Source: a virus
DNA length: 25,074 bases
Virus record (IMG/VR): IMGVR_UViG_3300025127_000256
Location: 1-25,074 of that record
Direction: 5' to 3' (one strand)
Each line of letters opens with the position of its first letter. The stretch's first letter is position 1. Made by a program: the position numbers and the translations under genes. Shown here piece by piece: positions 23,122 to 25,074 of the stretch. Under the pieces are notes generated by a model. The model saw nothing but the letters and a program-made list of their open reading frames with translations. It made no database searches and was not told the origin of the DNA.

Positions 23122-23240
23122 GCCGGACTCCAAAGCGTTGGGTCAGGAAACAAAATAACGAGCATAAACCACACCATTGCCATCAAGGTGATGAACAAAA
23201 CTGTGGCGAATATTTCGCGAATCCAGTCTTTCATTGTCAT
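23118..23240 (-). CDS. 40-residue membrane microprotein
   Basis: MTMKDWIREIFATVLFITLM continues AMVWFMLVILFPDPTLWSPA. It is nearly all one transmembrane helix (about 10-31) with an amphipathic basic start. Its ATG overlaps the nuclease TGA (ATGA) and its own TGA overlaps the next ATG (ATGA), so both ends are coupled to neighbours. GGGG lies 6 bases before the ATG, inside the nuclease gene. The perfect fit between two coupled genes argues that it is translated. No family recognised; possible jobs are superinfection exclusion, host membrane modulation, or tethering of recombination proteins. Confidence 0.6.
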   Translation of the reverse strand: MTMKDWIREIFATVLFITLMAMVWFMLVILFPDPTLWSPA

Positions 23241-24178
23241 GTGATACCCCATATTTTTCTGGCTTCTGCCAAGTAGGTTTCGGGTTCGGACCAGTAGATT
23301 GCAGTCCAGTCCGGCGATACTAAGCTCAGCAGCTCTTCTTTATTGGTTGCCATGCGAAGCATATTCTCAGTTGTTTTGTGGTATTGCGTTGTGTCGCGAA
23401 TGATGTCGCTAAGAAAATCATTACGCAGCTCAGGCGCGTTTTCTGGCGTAAAGATCTTATAATCAGTGGCGTTGGCATAGACCAGGAATGGCGGCTGGTG
23501 ACCGTTCAGCTGCCAAAAGCCGGCACACTGAAACACATTGTTCATATCGAACATACCAGTCAGCGAGCTCGGCAGACTGCCGGCTTGCCAGCCAGACTTT
23601 GACCTGGCACTTGGCCGTGACCATTTTGTTTTAAGATCACCGCGCCGGTTATAGTCAGGCTTTGTGTGATAGGGCAGGGCAAGGCCGGGGAAGGTATCAA
23701 GCAGCTCTATCTCGCCCAGGATGCGGTTGTCGCTTGCCATAGCTTCTTGCAAGCCCATCACCGCGTGTTCAGCTACAAGCGGCAGCTCTTCTAGATACTT
23801 TTCTTTTTTAGCTTGATCCAGCTCATCGACGGGTTTGTATGATTGCAGCTGTTCGATGCCGGCATGAGTTGCCTCAGCCATGTCCAGGGTTTTGCCCTCG
23901 CTATCCATGACACAGCGCAGATCAGATGTGGTCTGTACGGCTGAGCCGCTTGCCATGTTGGCGCTACCGCGTCCGTCTTTCAATCTGTGCAGTGTGTCTT
24001 TGGCTAAAAGCTTGTCTTTGTCTGAAGCAGTTTTATCGCCCAGCGTGTCGTAGGCTTTATCAATCAAGGGCCGGACGTGCGTCTTTTCAAACAGGTTTTT
24101 AGCCCTGTCTTTTGATCTCTGATTGCTGTGTGTGATTACATTGTGGCGCGATGCCCACGCCGGTACGTCTCTTATCAT
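23237..24178 (-). CDS. PD-(D/E)XK-type nuclease, likely recombination exonuclease
   Basis: 313 residues. The centre shows GEIELLDTFPGLALPYHTKPDYNRRGDLKTKW (about 155-187): an acidic residue D175 followed by D181-L-K183, the (D/E)xK signature of RecB/YqaJ/Cas4-like nucleases, after acidic E156 and E158. VFQCAGFWQLNGHQPPFLVYANATDYKIF (about 215-243) corresponds to the glutamine/tyrosine helix and the following strand of that fold. In phages such nucleases resect double-stranded ends to feed an annealase; the ERF protein in the same operon supports this. It is the first gene of the leftward operon and has a promoter/operator-like region about 30-60 bases upstream. The length is normal for phage versions. 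Confidence 0.78.
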   Translation of the reverse strand: MIRDVPAWASRHNVITHSNQRSKDRAKNLFEKTHVRPLIDKAYDTLGDKTASDKDKLLAKDTLHRLKDGRGSANMASGSAVQTTSDLRCVMDSEGKTLDMAEATHAGIEQLQSYKPVDELDQAKKEKYLEELPLVAEHAVMGLQEAMASDNRILGEIELLDTFPGLALPYHTKPDYNRRGDLKTKWSRPSARSKSGWQAGSLPSSLTGMFDMNNVFQCAGFWQLNGHQPPFLVYANATDYKIFTPENAPELRNDFLSDIIRDTTQYHKTTENMLRMATNKEELLSLVSPDWTAIYWSEPETYLAEARKIWGIT

Positions 24179-24203
24179 AACACCCTATCCTCAACTGTGT
24201 AAG

Positions 24204-24240
24204 GATAAGGCGTATCATTAACCGACGTATCACGTCAAGC
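24204..24240 (-). promoter_or_regulatory. promoter/operator of the nuclease-ERF operon
   Basis: Read on the minus strand: CTTGACGTGATACGTCGG (24239 to 24222), containing TTGACG as -35 and the palindrome GACGT-GAT-ACGTC. A second TGATACG lies 15 bases on (24217 to 24211). The -10 region is unclear; GATACG 16 bases after TTGACG is weak. The first 15 bases are identical but for one base to the copy upstream of the repressor gene. The rest of the 130-base gap between this operon and the repressor (24241-24308) shows no gene and no terminator, so repressor transcripts may read into this operon. Confidence 0.6.
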
Positions 24241-24308
24241 TACTTATCGAATATTATTTCCAAACCACGCAAATCAGGTCGCATAATCATCGATAAAACT
24301 GGCGTTGC

Positions 24309-24899
24309 TCATACGAGTTTTTGCGAGCGCAGTGTGCGGTTTACGTCACCATTATGAATGGTATAAAGGCCACCAGGCTCAGGATATAAAACACCAGCCA
24401 TCAGGCGTGTTTTTTTACCGCCTAAATCAACTTCTTTTTCAAGCAGCGCATAAGCTTCATGGCCGTGCGCTTCTGGGTGGACAATCTTTTCGTTGATGGG
24501 GTCTAATAAAACAGACTCAAGCGCTTTGTTCCAATAGTTCCAAGGTCCGGTATACCTGTTGTCTACAGTCCAATGGACTATACCGGTGGTGGCTGGTCTA
24601 TATGTATGGCTGTAAACTTGACCATAATATGTACCGCTCCATTCTCTCTGAACTTGCCCATCTTTATCAAGGTGACATTTGCCTATGATTGGCATCGGTG
24701 CGGCTTCAAACATTATATCGTAAGGAGAGCAATTAAGCACACGCGCATAATCTTCTGCGTGGCTCAAAGTCATATTGATGTTTCCCGAGATATGGCGTGA
24801 CACCGTTTCGGGCGTCCAACCTCCAGCCAGCTTACCAACTTCTTTATTGGTCAACCCACTACGCGCAATCTGTTTTGCTAAATTGTTTGCCATTCCCAT
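24309..24899 (-). CDS. CI-like lysogeny repressor, XRE HTH with S24-like but non-catalytic C-domain
   Basis: 196 residues; ATG at 24899 with AAGGTGG 6-7 bases upstream. Residues 3-62 form an XRE/CI-type HTH (NNLAKQIARSGLTNKEVGKLAGGWTPETVSRHISGNINMTLSHAEDYARVLNCSPYDIMF). The rest has the beta-rich pattern of S24-type repressor C-domains (PIIGKCHLDKDGQV, VLLDPINEKI, HEAYALLEKE, LMAGVLYPEPGGLYTIHN). I find no 'G-x-S-M' serine and no matching lysine, so RecA-stimulated self-cleavage is not expected. Divergence from a Cro-like gene across an operator region supports a lysogeny repressor. It may dimerise through the C-domain; induction would need another signal or an antirepressor. Confidence 0.8.
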   Translation of the reverse strand: MGMANNLAKQIARSGLTNKEVGKLAGGWTPETVSRHISGNINMTLSHAEDYARVLNCSPYDIMFEAAPMPIIGKCHLDKDGQVQREWSGTYYGQVYSHTYRPATTGIVHWTVDNRYTGPWNYWNKALESVLLDPINEKIVHPEAHGHEAYALLEKEVDLGGKKTRLMAGVLYPEPGGLYTIHNGDVNRTLRSQKLV

Positions 24900-24909
24900 A
24901 ATGTACCAC

Positions 24910-24969
24910 CTTGTCCGTATCCGTTAAAGACAGATTATTTAGATAAGGTACTTTACGGATCACGTCAAG
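24910..24969. promoter_or_regulatory. divergent repressor/Cro-like promoter-operator region
   Basis: Two facing copies of one motif. Minus strand: CTTGACGTGATCCGTAAAG (24969 to 24951), -35 TTGACG, then TATCTA 17 bases on as a possible -10 for the repressor. Plus strand: CTTGTCCGTATCCGTTAAAG (24910-24929), -35-like TTGTCC, then GATTAT 16 bases on as a possible -10 for the Cro-like gene. Arms ATCCGTTAAAG and CTTTACGGAT form an imperfect inverted repeat around 24940. The layout is that of a lambda-type genetic switch; start points are guesses. Confidence 0.62.
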
Positions 24970-24987
24970 TCATGTAGACGATTACGC

Positions 24988-25074
24988 ATGATATTAGACA
25001 CGTTTCGCAATCAAAAGGGCTGGTCATATAGTGAGCTAGCCCGTCAAGTCGGTGCCAGCCATGCCACAGTAGCA
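24988..25074 (+). CDS. Cro-like HTH regulator, 3' end outside window
   Basis: The first 29 residues are visible: MILDTFRNQKGWSYSELARQ then VGASHATVA, running off the end. 'W S Y S E L A R Q V G A S H A T V' is the first part of an XRE-type helix-turn-helix (helix 2 SELARQVG, turn, recognition helix HATVA). The ATG has no strong Shine-Dalgarno; ATG at 24972 is followed at once by TAG, so it is excluded. It is divergent from the repressor and shares its operator region, as Cro or an early activator would. The full domain content cannot be seen. Confidence 0.7.
   Translation, partial: MILDTFRNQKGWSYSELARQVGASHATVA

Overview
The window is a contiguous piece of a temperate podovirus (or its prophage form) built on the T7 virion plan. 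The plus-strand late genes run in the T7 gene 12-13-14-15-16-17 order: tail tube/nozzle, GNAT-fold gp13-like protein, small core protein, large core protein, two giant internal/polyvalent proteins in place of one gp16, then a tail fibre with a T7-type N-terminus. The host is probably an alphaproteobacterium, likely aquatic. This rests on the alphaproteobacterial type of -35 box (CTTGACG) at the promoters I can see, on the GH108 endolysin with a 3TM-type holin, and on tiny Lys-rich proteins of kinds seen in aquatic phages. It is an inference, since no host gene is present.

Layout: 1-16715 virion and adhesin genes, including a 1157-residue LamG/SPRY/repeat protein. 16727-17290 tail-fibre chaperone-like gene. 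17308-19151 lysis cassette (membrane proteins, Cys-containing small protein, 3TM holin, GH108 endolysin). 19144-19692 three tiny, very basic proteins. 19693-20036 a non-coding attP-like region. It holds a 27-bp tRNA 3' end, a strong terminator just after it, and GGTGCCAA repeats in 11-bp-spaced pairs on both sides. 20037-21358 a small gene and a tyrosine integrase (+). 21359-24178 a tightly overlapping leftward operon: PD-(D/E)XK-type nuclease, 40-aa membrane microprotein, winged-helix protein, ERF annealase, an unknown, an excisionase-like HTH protein and a basic unknown. 24309-24899 leftward CI-like repressor without an S24 catalytic dyad. 24988-end start of a rightward Cro-like gene.

How it works together: phage genes lie on both sides of the tRNA fragment, so this is most simply attP in phage form. 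The regulatory logic is lambda-like, grafted on a T7-like virion. Four promoter regions (small gene-integrase, nuclease-ERF operon, repressor, Cro-like gene) carry copies of one motif, CTTGNCNNNATMCGT. It contains a -35 box and, in its best copy, a palindrome GACGT-GAT-ACGTC. This looks like one repressor operator placed on all lysogeny and early promoters. It is the most interesting signal I found, together with the organised attP.

Four genes or starts are not obvious from long open frames: a 56-aa gene overlapping the end of the 943-aa gene, the 41-aa and 48-aa Lys-rich genes, and the 40-aa membrane microprotein.
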